Assembly: GCA_963728075.1 (NCBI GenBank) | Contig: CAVSIP010000001.1 | Location: 620,001 to 684,000 of the forward strand | From: CAVSIP01 sp963728075 | GTDB taxonomy: Bacteria > Actinomycetota > Actinomycetes > JAFAQI01 > DASSKL01 | Length of the DNA stretch: 64,000 nucleotides | Direction of reading: 5' to 3' | Part shown: positions 47,820 to 55,735 of the stretch, one piece after another | Layout of the letters: each line of letters starts with the position of its first letter | Position numbering within the stretch: position 1 is the first letter of the stretch | Notes under the pieces: generated by a model | Seen by the model: the letters and a program-made list of their open reading frames with translations, nothing else | Database searches by the model: none | Told to the model about the DNA's origin: nothing | Position numbers and translations under genes: made by a program

Positions 47820-49264
47820 AGGCCTCGGCGCTGCTGCGCGAACCGGCGCGTCCGGCGGCCGTGGCGCGGCACCCGCAGGCGCACTGGCTCGCCGTGGCGA
47901 CGGTCTGCGTCGGTGCGTTCATGGGTCAGCTGGATGCCAGCATCGTGACCGTCGCGTTCCCTACGATGCAGCGCGCCTTCCATGCCACGGTCGGCGCGGT
48001 CGAGTGGGTCGCCCTGTCGTACCTGCTGGTGCTCGTGGGCACCGTGACGGCCGTCGGTCGGGTGTCCGACATGGTCGGGCGCAAGCTGCTGTACGTCTAC
48101 GGTTTCGTGGTCTTCACCGCGGCGTCGGTGCTGTGCGCGCTCGCGCCGAACCTGCTCGCGCTGGACGCCTTCCGTGTGCTGCAGGCACTGGGCGCGGCGA
48201 TGCTGCAGGCGAACAGCGTCGCGTTGATCACCCACGCCATGCCACCGGGCCAGCTCGGCCGGGGCATCGGCGTGCAGGGCGCGGCCCAGGCGACGGGTCT
48301 CGCGCTCGGGCCGACCGTGGGCGGCTTCCTCATCGGTCTCGGCGGGTGGCAGCTCATCTTCTACGTCAACGTGCCCGCTGGAGTGCTCGGTGCAGTCCTC
48401 GGCTGGTTCCTGCTGCCGCGCAGTCACAACCTGCAACCCCGCGCTCCGTTCGACTGGACCGGACTCGGCCTGTTCCTGCCCGCCACCGGCACGCTGCTCC
48501 TGGCGCTGTCGCTCGGCCGGGAGCACGGCATGGCGTCCGCGTTCACGCTGGCGCTCTTCGCCGCCTCCGCGGTGACCCTGGTGCTGTTCGTGCTGCGGGA
48601 GCGGACCGTGCAGCACCCGATGCTCGACCTCGGACTGTTCCGCCGGCTGCCGTTCACGGCGGGTATCAGCAGCGGCTTCCTGTCCTACCTGGTCCTGTTC
48701 GGGGTGCTGTTCGTCGTGCCGTTCTACCTGGAGCGAGCGCAGAACCTGAGCCCGGCGGACTCCGGCGTACGGCTCACCGCCCTGCCCGTTGCGCTGGGGC
48801 TCGTGGCGCCGTTCGCCGGGTTCGTGGCCGACCGGGTCGGCGCCCGGCTGCTGACCGCGGGCGGCATGGTGGTCACCGCCGGGTCGCTGCTGCTCCTCGC
48901 GACGGTGCCCGGCCGGACCTGGGTGCTCGTCGTGGCGCTCGCGGCCGCCGGAGTGGGGTTGGGCGCGTTCACGCCGTCCAACAACGCCGCCATCATGGGT
49001 AGCGCACCTCGTGCGCAGTCCGGAGTCGCGGCCGGTGTGCTCAACATGACGCGGGGGATCGGGACGGCGATGGGGGTGGCTGTGACGGCGCTCGTCTTCG
49101 CGACCGTCGCCGGGCACTCGACGCGTACCGCCGCCGGCGACGTGTCGGCCGGCTTCCGTGCGTCGCTGGTCGTGCTGGCCGGTCTGGCGCTCGTGGCCGC
49201 TGCGCTGGCAGCGCTGCGGGGAGCGCAGCCGATCGATCGAACGACACCGGTGGTGGTGGAGTAG
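47816..49264 (+). CDS. MFS transporter, DHA2 (EmrB/QacA) drug exporter family
   Basis: A 482-residue protein with about 14 membrane segments. The N-terminal signature FMGQLDASIVTVAFPTMQRAF, with the helix 1 Asp typical of proton-coupled exporters, motif A GRVSDMVGRKLLY and motif C-like GLALGPTVGGFLIG place it in the DHA2 drug:proton antiporter family. Substrate unknown. No TetR or MarR regulator gene is adjacent. It is convergent with the cyclase gene, seven bases apart. Confidence 0.9.
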   Translation: MKASALLREPARPAAVARHPQAHWLAVATVCVGAFMGQLDASIVTVAFPTMQRAFHATVGAVEWVALSYLLVLVGTVTAVGRVSDMVGRKLLYVYGFVVFTAASVLCALAPNLLALDAFRVLQALGAAMLQANSVALITHAMPPGQLGRGIGVQGAAQATGLALGPTVGGFLIGLGGWQLIFYVNVPAGVLGAVLGWFLLPRSHNLQPRAPFDWTGLGLFLPATGTLLLALSLGREHGMASAFTLALFAASAVTLVLFVLRERTVQHPMLDLGLFRRLPFTAGISSGFLSYLVLFGVLFVVPFYLERAQNLSPADSGVRLTALPVALGLVAPFAGFVADRVGARLLTAGGMVVTAGSLLLLATVPGRTWVLVVALAAAGVGLGAFTPSNNAAIMGSAPRAQSGVAAGVLNMTRGIGTAMGVAVTALVFATVAGHSTRTAAGDVSAGFRASLVVLAGLALVAAALAALRGAQPIDRTTPVVVE

Positions 49265-49271
49265 CCCCGGG

Positions 49272-50723
49272 TCAGGCCGGCTCGGCGAGCTGCGTGGGGC
49301 GGGTCCGTCCGCGCAGCGTCTGCTCACCGGCGAGCCGCCAGTGCCGCCCCTCCTCCCCGGCGGCTGCCACGGCGGCCTCGGAGGCGAGCAGCCGGGACGG
49401 CCGCGTCTTGGCGAGCTCGGTCAACCGCGCCGCCTCGTTCACCGGGTCGCCGATGACCGTGTACTCGAACCGGGCATGGGCCCCCACGTTTCCGGCGACG
49501 ACGGGGCCGGACGCCAGCCCGATGCCCGCCTCCAGCCCGGGTACGGACCGCAGCCGCGTCCGCAGCGCGCGGGCCGCCGCGAGCGCGCAGCTCGCATGGT
49601 CGGGGCGGTGCGAGGGCACGCCGAACACGCAGAGGGCGCCGTCCCCTTCGAACTTGTTCACCCAGCCGCCGTGCGCCTGGACGACGTCGACGACCGTGGT
49701 GAAGAACGCGTTGAGCGCGGCCACCACCTCGTGCGGGCCGGTTGTCTGGGCCAGCGTCGTGGAACCGATCACGTCCACGAAGAGCACCGATGCCTCGGCG
49801 CTCTCGCCGCCCAGCTCGACGCCGCGTGCAAGCGCCTGGCGGGCGACGTCCTCGCCGACGTGCCGCCCGAACAGGTCCGCGAGTCGCTGCCGCTCGCGCA
49901 GCCCCGCCACCATCGCGTTGACCCCGTGCTCGAGCTGGCCGATCTCGCCGCCGTCGTCGACCGGCACCTCGACGTCCAACCGCCCGGACTGCACTGCCGC
50001 CAGGGCCCTCCTGACCCGCGCGAGCGGCTCGGCGACGGAGCGGGCTGCCGCCGACATGGCAAAGAACCCGGTGACCAGCCCGACCACGACCAGGAACAGC
50101 GTCGGGGTCCCCAGCTGGCTCTGCTCCGCCGGGCTGCGGCGGAGGAACGCCAGCCCGATCCCCAGCAGCGGGATCCCGGTCGACAGGGCCCACACGAGCA
50201 CCACGCGCACGCCGACGCCGAGCGTGCGCAGCTGCCCGGGCGCGTGGGGCTCGAGTGCGCGCAGCGTCAGCGGCCGGTACAGCCGCTCGGCGATGAGGAA
50301 CCCCACGGCCGACGTCGTCAGCCCGCCGAGCACGACCGTGCGGGCGATGTCGCCGGCCAGGGCGGGGGAGTACGGCAGGTTCAGCAGCGAGAACAGCAGC
50401 GCGGCGACCAGCCACATCCCGCCGCTGAACGCCACGTCGCGTGCGGGCATGCGCAGCGCCGTACGGGCCTCGCGCTCGGTCGGCGTGCGCTGCTGATCGA
50501 ACCACCGGGTCGCCCGGACCTGCACCTGGGCCCACACCCGACCGAGGACGAGCGAGCCCAGGAGGTAACCGGCGAACACCGCCATGTTGAGCGTGGTCCG
50601 GGTGTCGACCCCCTGCCGCGGCGGGAGGACGAACACCAGGTACAGGAACACCGTCACCGCGCCGACGACGTTGGCCGCGCCGATGCCGACGACCAGCCGC
50701 AGGCGCAGCAGCCGGGAGCTCAC
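49272..50723 (-). CDS. Membrane-bound class III adenylate cyclase, 6TM-HAMP-CHD
   Basis: A 483-residue protein resembling mycobacterial Rv1318c/Rv3645 cyclases. About six membrane helices (1-~235) are followed by a HAMP linker (~240-295, AAARSVAEPLARVRRALAAV) and the cyclase homology domain (~300-483). Catalytic residues: metal Asp in VLFVDVIGSTTL, substrate Lys and second Asp in NKFEGDGAL, IGDPVNEAARL with the purine-specifying Asp and the transition-state Asn/Arg. These fit ATP use, giving cAMP. The start overlaps the DUF3866 stop by four bases. Confidence 0.9.
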   Translation of the reverse strand: MSSRLLRLRLVVGIGAANVVGAVTVFLYLVFVLPPRQGVDTRTTLNMAVFAGYLLGSLVLGRVWAQVQVRATRWFDQQRTPTEREARTALRMPARDVAFSGGMWLVAALLFSLLNLPYSPALAGDIARTVVLGGLTTSAVGFLIAERLYRPLTLRALEPHAPGQLRTLGVGVRVVLVWALSTGIPLLGIGLAFLRRSPAEQSQLGTPTLFLVVVGLVTGFFAMSAAARSVAEPLARVRRALAAVQSGRLDVEVPVDDGGEIGQLEHGVNAMVAGLRERQRLADLFGRHVGEDVARQALARGVELGGESAEASVLFVDVIGSTTLAQTTGPHEVVAALNAFFTTVVDVVQAHGGWVNKFEGDGALCVFGVPSHRPDHASCALAAARALRTRLRSVPGLEAGIGLASGPVVAGNVGAHARFEYTVIGDPVNEAARLTELAKTRPSRLLASEAAVAAAGEEGRHWRLAGEQTLRGRTRPTQLAEPA

Positions 50724-51787
50724 CGCAGGAGCGTTCCGGCGTGCCGGCCCGCGGCAGCCTGGGCGAGGAAGTAGCCGAGGTCCTCGTCGAGACCGCGCCC
50801 CATCGTCGACAAGCGGACGGGGGCCGCGCGGAGCGCCTCCGCCAGACCGTCGACAGGCACGTCGACGAGCCGGTGGCGGGCCGCCAGGCCGGCCACGTCC
50901 GCACGGACGGCGGCTCCGAGCTCGCCCGGCAGGTCGGGGACCGCGACGTCGGCAGCAGCCAGCGCGACCCGCCCGTACGCGGTCAGGGAGTGGTGCGACA
51001 CGCCGCGGTGCCGGTCGCGCGGGTCCGCGTCGCTCACCCGCAGTGCCGCGACCGGGCGCCCGCGCAGGGTGGCCACGGCGTTCACCGCCTCCCCGGCGGC
51101 CACGCCCGAGAACCCCCAGCGGGTTCCCGTGCCGAGGTTGCCGGGCCCCTGCGTCAGGACGGTGACGTCAGCGTCGAGCACGTGCCGGGCCGCGAGCAGG
51201 CCGGTGTGCACGGTGACCGCCTCGAGGTCACCGCCGAAGGCCTGGCCGACGCTGACCGTCGCCGCCAGCCAGCCGGCGTCCCGCAGCAGGGGGACCGCGC
51301 GGGAGAACCACAGCGGCAGTGCGCCGCCGTCGGTCATGACGTACGCCGTCCGCGCGGCAGGTGCGACCGTGCGCAGCCCGGCCAGCACCGCGGGAAGCGC
51401 GGAGTGCAGGTCCGCGACGACCACCGGCATGCCGTCGAGGTCGTCCGCGTCCGCCAGCGCGTCGTGGTGGGGCGAGCCCTGCTCGTCGACCCCGAGCACG
51501 GTGGCCTGCAGCGGGGTGTACCGCGCCTTGACCACGTGACCGGGGCCGCCGGGGTCCGGGGGCAGCCGGTCCGGGACGGCGACGACGAGCGCGTAGCCGC
51601 CCGTACCGAGCCCCATGGCGAGCGCCGTCGTGTTGAGCAGGACCCGGTCGCCGGGCTGCGGCAGGCCGACCAGGTGCGGGTAGGCGAGGGCTCGCACCTG
51701 CTCGCCGTCGACCGAGGCGTCCACCTCCACGGCGCCCGGCCACGCCCGGCCGATGGCGGTGACCTGTCCCGCGCGCCACCTGATCAC
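50720..51787 (-). CDS. DUF3866 family protein
   Basis: A 355-residue soluble protein. MIRWRAGQVTAI, the VLLNTTALAMGLGTGGYALVVA core and the MVVADLHS-type PVVVADLHSALP segment identify DUF3866, a family of unknown function found next to pafBC in many actinomycetes. A GTG at 51787 lies six bases after TAACCT. It is divergent from pafB (60 bases between starts) and coupled to the cyclase gene downstream. Confidence 0.85.
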   Translation of the reverse strand: MIRWRAGQVTAIGRAWPGAVEVDASVDGEQVRALAYPHLVGLPQPGDRVLLNTTALAMGLGTGGYALVVAVPDRLPPDPGGPGHVVKARYTPLQATVLGVDEQGSPHHDALADADDLDGMPVVVADLHSALPAVLAGLRTVAPAARTAYVMTDGGALPLWFSRAVPLLRDAGWLAATVSVGQAFGGDLEAVTVHTGLLAARHVLDADVTVLTQGPGNLGTGTRWGFSGVAAGEAVNAVATLRGRPVAALRVSDADPRDRHRGVSHHSLTAYGRVALAAADVAVPDLPGELGAAVRADVAGLAARHRLVDVPVDGLAEALRAAPVRLSTMGRGLDEDLGYFLAQAAAGRHAGTLLR

Positions 51788-51793
51788 GTGCGG

Positions 51794-51799
51794 AGGTTA
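51794..51799 (-). promoter_or_regulatory. Leaderless -10 (TAACCT) of the DUF3866 gene
   Basis: TAACCT on the minus strand, six bases, GTG at 51787. It is divergent from the pafB hexamer 34 bases away. Confidence 0.5.
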
Positions 51800-51833
51800 C
51801 CGGCGCGGGGGTCCGCGGCACCGCCCGTGCGGG

Positions 51834-51839
51834 TAGCGT
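51834..51839 (+). promoter_or_regulatory. Leaderless -10 (TAGCGT) of pafBC
   Basis: TAGCGT, eight bases, GTG at 51848. Confidence 0.45.
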
Positions 51840-51847
51840 GCCGTTCC

Positions 51848-52810
51848 GTGTCCGCCCGCAAGACCGAGCGTCTGCTCAACCTGGTCATCTGCCTGCTCGC
51901 CACCCGGCGGCACCTGACCGTCGACCAGATTCGCGAGGCCGTGCCGCAGTACGCGGAGACGGCGAGCGAGGAGGCGTTCCGGCGGATGTTCGAGCGCGAC
52001 AAGGAGGAGCTGCGCGACCTGGGTATCCCGCTGGGGACCGGTACGGACAGCGTCTGGGACGACGAGGCCGGCTACCGGATCGCCCGCCGGGACTACGAGC
52101 TGCCCGAGGTGTCCCTGGAGGCCGACGAGGCGGCGGCGGTCGGCCTGGCGGTCCGGACGTGGTCCACGGCGACGCTGTCCGGGTCGGCGTCGTTGGCGCT
52201 GCTCAAGCTGCGGGCCGCCGGCGTACCGGTCGACGCGTCCCCGGTACCGACGCTCGAACCGCGCGTGGAGGCGAGCGAACCGGCGTTCCCTGTGCTGCTC
52301 GAGGCGGTCCGCGATCGCCGGGTGGTGCACTTCGCGTACCGCGGCGCAGGCGCGGTGGACGCCGCCGAGCGGCGGGTGGAGCCGTGGGGCGTCGTCTCCT
52401 GGCGCGGGCGCTGGTACCTGGTGGGGCAGGACCTCGACCGGGCCGACCCCCGGGTGTTCCGGCTCAGCCGCGTGGTCGGCGAGCCGCGGGCGAGCGGACC
52501 CGCGGGAGCCGTACAGGTTCCGGACGGGCTCGACCTCGTCGCCACCGTCGCCGGGCACGCCGGCGGGGCCCCGGAGCGGGACGCCCGGGTACGGGTGGCG
52601 CCCGGGCGGGCGGGCGACCTGCGCCGCGAGGCCACCGCCGTCGAGCCCCGGCCCGGCGGCTGGGACGAGCTGACGGTGCCGTACGCCGACGCCGAACGCC
52701 TCGCCGAGTCCGTGGTCGGCTACGGCGCGGACGTCGTCGTCGTGGACCCGCCCGAGGTCCGCGACGCGGTGGTGGCGCGCCTGCGCGCGGTCCTGGAGCA
52801 GTCCGAGTGA
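51848..52810 (+). CDS. pafB: PafB, WYL-domain transcriptional regulator
   Basis: A 320-residue protein with an N-terminal winged helix (KTERLLNLVICLLATRRHLTVDQIREAVPQY), a linker, and a central WYL domain (RVVHFAYRGAG ... RRVEPWGVVSWRGRWYLVGQD) with a C-terminal WCX extension. PafBC activates the mycobacterial DNA damage response and WYL domains bind nucleic acid, so a stress-regulator role is likely, despite the name (proteasome accessory factor). The stop overlaps pafC (GTGA), implying a fixed ratio of the two. Confidence 0.94.
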   Translation: MSARKTERLLNLVICLLATRRHLTVDQIREAVPQYAETASEEAFRRMFERDKEELRDLGIPLGTGTDSVWDDEAGYRIARRDYELPEVSLEADEAAAVGLAVRTWSTATLSGSASLALLKLRAAGVPVDASPVPTLEPRVEASEPAFPVLLEAVRDRRVVHFAYRGAGAVDAAERRVEPWGVVSWRGRWYLVGQDLDRADPRVFRLSRVVGEPRASGPAGAVQVPDGLDLVATVAGHAGGAPERDARVRVAPGRAGDLRREATAVEPRPGGWDELTVPYADAERLAESVVGYGADVVVVDPPEVRDAVVARLRAVLEQSE

Positions 52811-53763
52811 GCGGGGCCGCCGACCGGCTCAGCCGGCTGCTCGCACTGGTTCCGTACCTGCTCGCCCACCCGGGCAGCCTGCTGCCGGACGTCGCGTCGG
52901 AGTTCGGGGTCAGCGACAAGCAGCTGCGGGCAGACCTGGACCTGCTGTTCCTCTGCGGGCTGCCCGGGCACGGGCCCGGCGACCTCATCGACGTCGTGTA
53001 CGAGGGCGACGAGGTCACGCTGTCCAACGCCGACACGATCGCCCGGCCGCTGCGGCTGACCGCGGACGAGGCGCTCGCGCTCGTGGTCGCCCTCCGCTCC
53101 CTGGCAGACGTGCCGGGCCTGGAGTCGGGCGACGCGTTGCAGCGCGCCCTGGCGAAGATCGAGACGGCGGCGGGCGCCGCGGCCGAGGCCAGCGGCCGGG
53201 TCGCGGTCGCGCTGGAGGCGGAGGCCGACGTCACCGCGACGGCGCGCCGGGCGCTCGAGGCCGGGGTCGCCGTCCACCTGCGTTACTACGTTCCCGGCCG
53301 TGACGAGACCACCGAGCGGGACGTCGAGCCCATGCGGCTCGTCATCGCGGGCGGCCGGCCGTACCTCGAGGGCTGGTGCCGGCGGGCGGAGGACCTCCGG
53401 CTGTTCCGGCTCGACCGGGTCCACGCCATCACGCTGCTCGACCGGCCGGCCGAGGTTCCCCCGCAGGCCCGCCCGCGGGACGTCGACGCCGGCCTGTTCC
53501 AGCCTCAGCCGCAGGACGTGGTGGTGACGCTGTCGCTGACGCCGGCGGCGCGGTGGGTCGCCGACTACTACCCGTGCGAGTCCGTGGAGGAGACCGGCGA
53601 CGGCGGGCTGGTCGTTCGCCTGCGGACCCCCGACCCGTCCTGGGTGCGCCGGCTCGCGTTGCGGCTCGGTGCGGCGGGCCGGGTGCTGGCGCCGGCCGAG
53701 CTCGCTGCGGAGGTCACCGCGGCCGCCCGGGCCGCGCTGGCCGCGTACGCGCCGGGAAACTAG
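52807..53763 (+). CDS. pafC: PafC, WYL-domain transcriptional regulator
   Basis: A 318-residue paralogue of PafB: winged helix (ADRLSRLLALVPYLLAHPG ... ASEFGVSDKQLRADLDLLFLCGLPG), then a WYL domain (VAVHLRYYVPGRDETTERDVEPMRLV ... RPYLEGWCRRAEDLRLFRLDRV) and a WCX tail. It works as a heterodimer with PafB. The GTG overlaps the pafB stop. Confidence 0.94.
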   Translation: MSGAADRLSRLLALVPYLLAHPGSLLPDVASEFGVSDKQLRADLDLLFLCGLPGHGPGDLIDVVYEGDEVTLSNADTIARPLRLTADEALALVVALRSLADVPGLESGDALQRALAKIETAAGAAAEASGRVAVALEAEADVTATARRALEAGVAVHLRYYVPGRDETTERDVEPMRLVIAGGRPYLEGWCRRAEDLRLFRLDRVHAITLLDRPAEVPPQARPRDVDAGLFQPQPQDVVVTLSLTPAARWVADYYPCESVEETGDGGLVVRLRTPDPSWVRRLALRLGAAGRVLAPAELAAEVTAAARAALAAYAPGN

Positions 53764-53855
53764 TTCACCCGGAAGGGTCAAGGACCGGAACAGGCCTGCC
53801 GATGGTCAGGGCAACCGCAGAGAGCGGGGCGAGACGGACGAGGGAGGCCCGGGCC

Positions 53856-54188
53856 ATGACCACGATCAAGGCGTCCTGCCCGAGCTGTGGCGAGGTCGAA
53901 CTGACCAGCGACGACGTGACCCTGAAGGTCTGCAACCAGGCGCCGCTGTCCTACTACGCGTTCACGTGTCCGGCCTGCCGCTCCGAGGTCCGCAAGCCCG
54001 CCGACAACCACGTCGTGTCGTTGCTCATGTCGGGTGGCGTTCGCGCGGAGGTCCTGGAGATCCCCGCCGAGGCGCTCGAGCCGCGGGCCGGCGCGCCACT
54101 CACGTACGACGACCTGCTGGACTTCGCGCTGCAGCTCACCTCGCACGACCTGCTCGCGGCGTTCGCGACCGCCGGCGCCCACTCCTGA
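53856..54188 (+). CDS. Small zinc-ribbon protein of the pafC-tatA interval
   Basis: A 110-residue soluble protein. The N-terminal ~45 residues contain CPSCGEVEL and CPACRSEV, two CxxC knuckles that should bind one zinc. The C-terminal half (PLTYDDLLDFALQL) is helical. ATG follows GGGAGG by nine bases. I recall similar proteins between pafC and tatA in other actinomycetes, but no function is known. Confidence 0.78.
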   Translation: MTTIKASCPSCGEVELTSDDVTLKVCNQAPLSYYAFTCPACRSEVRKPADNHVVSLLMSGGVRAEVLEIPAEALEPRAGAPLTYDDLLDFALQLTSHDLLAAFATAGAHS

Positions 54189-54198
54189 CCGACCGGTC

Positions 54199-54204
54199 TA
54201 CCCT
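54199..54204 (+). promoter_or_regulatory. Leaderless -10 (TACCCT) of the small membrane-protein gene
   Basis: TACCCT, six bases, ATG at 54211. Confidence 0.5.
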
Positions 54205-54210
54205 GGCCCG

Positions 54211-54408
54211 ATGCTCTGGGTCGCGGTGGACGTCGCCGTCGGCGTGCTCGGGCTCGTCGTCCTGGGGCTGCTCGGCTGGCGGTTGTGGCGCCAGGTACGG
54301 GTCCTCGGCCGGCAGGTGAGCGCAGCCGGCCAGCGGATCGCCGAGGCGACCGCCGAGCTCGAGCGCACGGTGCCGGAGCTGCACCGGCGTACGGACGGGC
54401 GGCCCTGA
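54211..54408 (+). CDS. Small single-pass membrane protein
   Basis: A 65-residue protein: one N-terminal helix (VAVDVAVGVLGLVVLGLLGW), a basic boundary (RLWRQVRVLGRQ) and a short amphipathic coil (AAGQRIAEATAELERTV). The general plan is like that of TatA/TatB, but the Gly-Pro type hinge and conserved Phe-Gly of TatA are absent. It is 90 bases upstream of tatA. Function unknown. Confidence 0.65.
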   Translation: MLWVAVDVAVGVLGLVVLGLLGWRLWRQVRVLGRQVSAAGQRIAEATAELERTVPELHRRTDGRP

Positions 54409-54498
54409 CCCGGACGGACACGAGTTGGCCGTTCGACACCCGTTGCGCCCCCGGGGACGTACGATCAGGACGTCGGTACCCCGCCGGAAGGAAGCGCC

Positions 54499-54768
54499 AT
54501 GCCTGACCTCGGCGCGCCCGAGCTGCTGATCATCGCGCTGGTGATCCTCGTGCTCTTCGGCGCCAAGAAGCTGCCGGACGCCGCGCGCTCGGTCGGTCGT
54601 TCCATGCGGATCTTCAAGTCGGAGATCAAGGGCATGCAGGACGACGACCAGCCACAGGCCATCTCGGGCACCTCGCAGGCCCAGCCCGCCCCGCAGCCGC
54701 AGGCTGCCCCCCAGGAGCCGGCCCCGGTCGCGCCCGCGCCCACGCGCGAGCACACCGACACGGTCTGA
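54499..54768 (+). CDS. tatA: Twin-arginine translocase subunit TatA
   Basis: An 89-residue protein. A short N-terminal helix (LGAPELLIIALVILVLF) is followed by the conserved FGAKKLPDAARSVGRSMRIFKSEI hinge and amphipathic helix (in part FGAKKLPDAARSVGRSM), then a Pro/Gln/Ala tail. TatA oligomers form the protein-conducting element for folded Tat substrates. The ATG follows GGAAGGAA. tatC is nine bases downstream. Confidence 0.95.
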   Translation: MPDLGAPELLIIALVILVLFGAKKLPDAARSVGRSMRIFKSEIKGMQDDDQPQAISGTSQAQPAPQPQAAPQEPAPVAPAPTREHTDTV

Positions 54769-54777
54769 CGGGCCCCG

Positions 54778-55629
54778 ATGGCCCTCCCCGGGCGCGGTGC
54801 CGCACGTCCAGGGGCGGCTGACGGGCGGATGACGCTCGTCGAGCACATCGGCGAGCTGCGCTCGAGACTGTTCAAGTCGGTGCTCGCCGTCGTGGTCACG
54901 ACGGCTGCTGCGTTCAGCTTCCACGACCGGGTGCTGCACTTCCTCACCCGCCCGTACTGCAACTTGCCGGAGGCGCACCGGCTCTCGGGTGGGGAGAGCT
55001 GCTCGCTCATCGTCACCGGCGTGCTCGAGGGCTTCAACGTGAGCCTGCGGGTGTCGCTGTACGTCGGCATCATCGCCGCCGCCCCGATCTGGCTGTACCA
55101 GGTATGGCGGTTCATCACCCCCGGCCTGCACAAGAACGAGCGGCGGTGGGGGCTGGCGTTCGTCGCGGCCAGCACCCTGCTGTTCAGTGCCGGTGCTGCG
55201 CTCGCCTACCTCATGCTCGGCAAGGGCCTGAAGTTCATGCTCAGCTTCGCCTCGGGCGGGCTGACGCCGGCCCTGAAGATCGACAGCTACCTGTCGTTCA
55301 TCTCCACGGCCGCGGTCGCCTTCGGGCTGGGATTCGAGTTCCCTGTCCTGCTCGTGCTGCTCAACCTCTCCGGGGTGCTCAGCTTCGTCCGGATGCGCAG
55401 CTGGTGGCGCGGCGTGATCCTCGGCATCTTCATCTTTGCCGCGGTCGCGACGCCGTCCGGCGACCCCTTCACGATGACCGCGATGGCCACCCCCATGGTG
55501 GTGATGTACGGCGTCGCGCTCCTCGTCTCCCGGGCCCACGACCGGCGCAAGGCCCGCCGCCAGGCGGACAGCCCGTACGCGGGCCTCGCCGACGACGAGA
55601 CCTCACCGCTGGAGTACGAGCGCACCTGA
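54778..55629 (+). CDS. tatC: Twin-arginine translocase subunit TatC
   Basis: A 283-residue six-helix membrane protein that binds the RR signal. MTLVEHIGELRSRLFKSV contains the conserved H-[IL]-x-E-L-R signal-binding site, PIWLYQVWRFITPGLHKNERRW is the cytoplasmic loop signature (LYQxWxFxxPGL), and EFPVLLVLLNLSGVLS is conserved. ATG 54778 gives an 18-residue lead before MTLVEH; the second ATG at 54829 is an alternative start. No tatB is nearby. Confidence 0.94.
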   Translation: MALPGRGAARPGAADGRMTLVEHIGELRSRLFKSVLAVVVTTAAAFSFHDRVLHFLTRPYCNLPEAHRLSGGESCSLIVTGVLEGFNVSLRVSLYVGIIAAAPIWLYQVWRFITPGLHKNERRWGLAFVAASTLLFSAGAALAYLMLGKGLKFMLSFASGGLTPALKIDSYLSFISTAAVAFGLGFEFPVLLVLLNLSGVLSFVRMRSWWRGVILGIFIFAAVATPSGDPFTMTAMATPMVVMYGVALLVSRAHDRRKARRQADSPYAGLADDETSPLEYERT

Positions 55630-55631
55630 CC

Positions 55632-55680
55632 CGGTCGTGAAGCAGAACGGCAGCTTGAGGTGCGTTCTGCTTCACGACCG
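55632..55680. terminator. Perfect 18-base inverted repeat after tatC
   Basis: CGGTCGTGAAGCAGAACG and its exact complement are separated by 13 bases, starting three bases after the tatC stop. It most likely ends the pafBC-tatAC transcripts. The long mixed-composition stem is unusual for a simple terminator and could be a REP-like element. Confidence 0.7.
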
Positions 55681-55723
55681 CTGGCTCGCAGCCGGATCCG
55701 AGGGCGGCCCGCCGGCCCGCGGG

Positions 55724-55729
55724 TAGCCT
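55724..55729 (+). promoter_or_regulatory. Leaderless -10 (TAGCCT) of helY
   Basis: TAGCCT, six bases, ATG at 55736. Confidence 0.55.
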
Positions 55730-55735
55730 GGCGCC

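Noticed and set aside
29313..55629. A biosynthetic gene cluster or prophage in the expanded proteasome region
   Set aside because: No integrase, phage structural, polyketide or peptide synthetase genes are present; the only mobile gene is the IS110 transposase.
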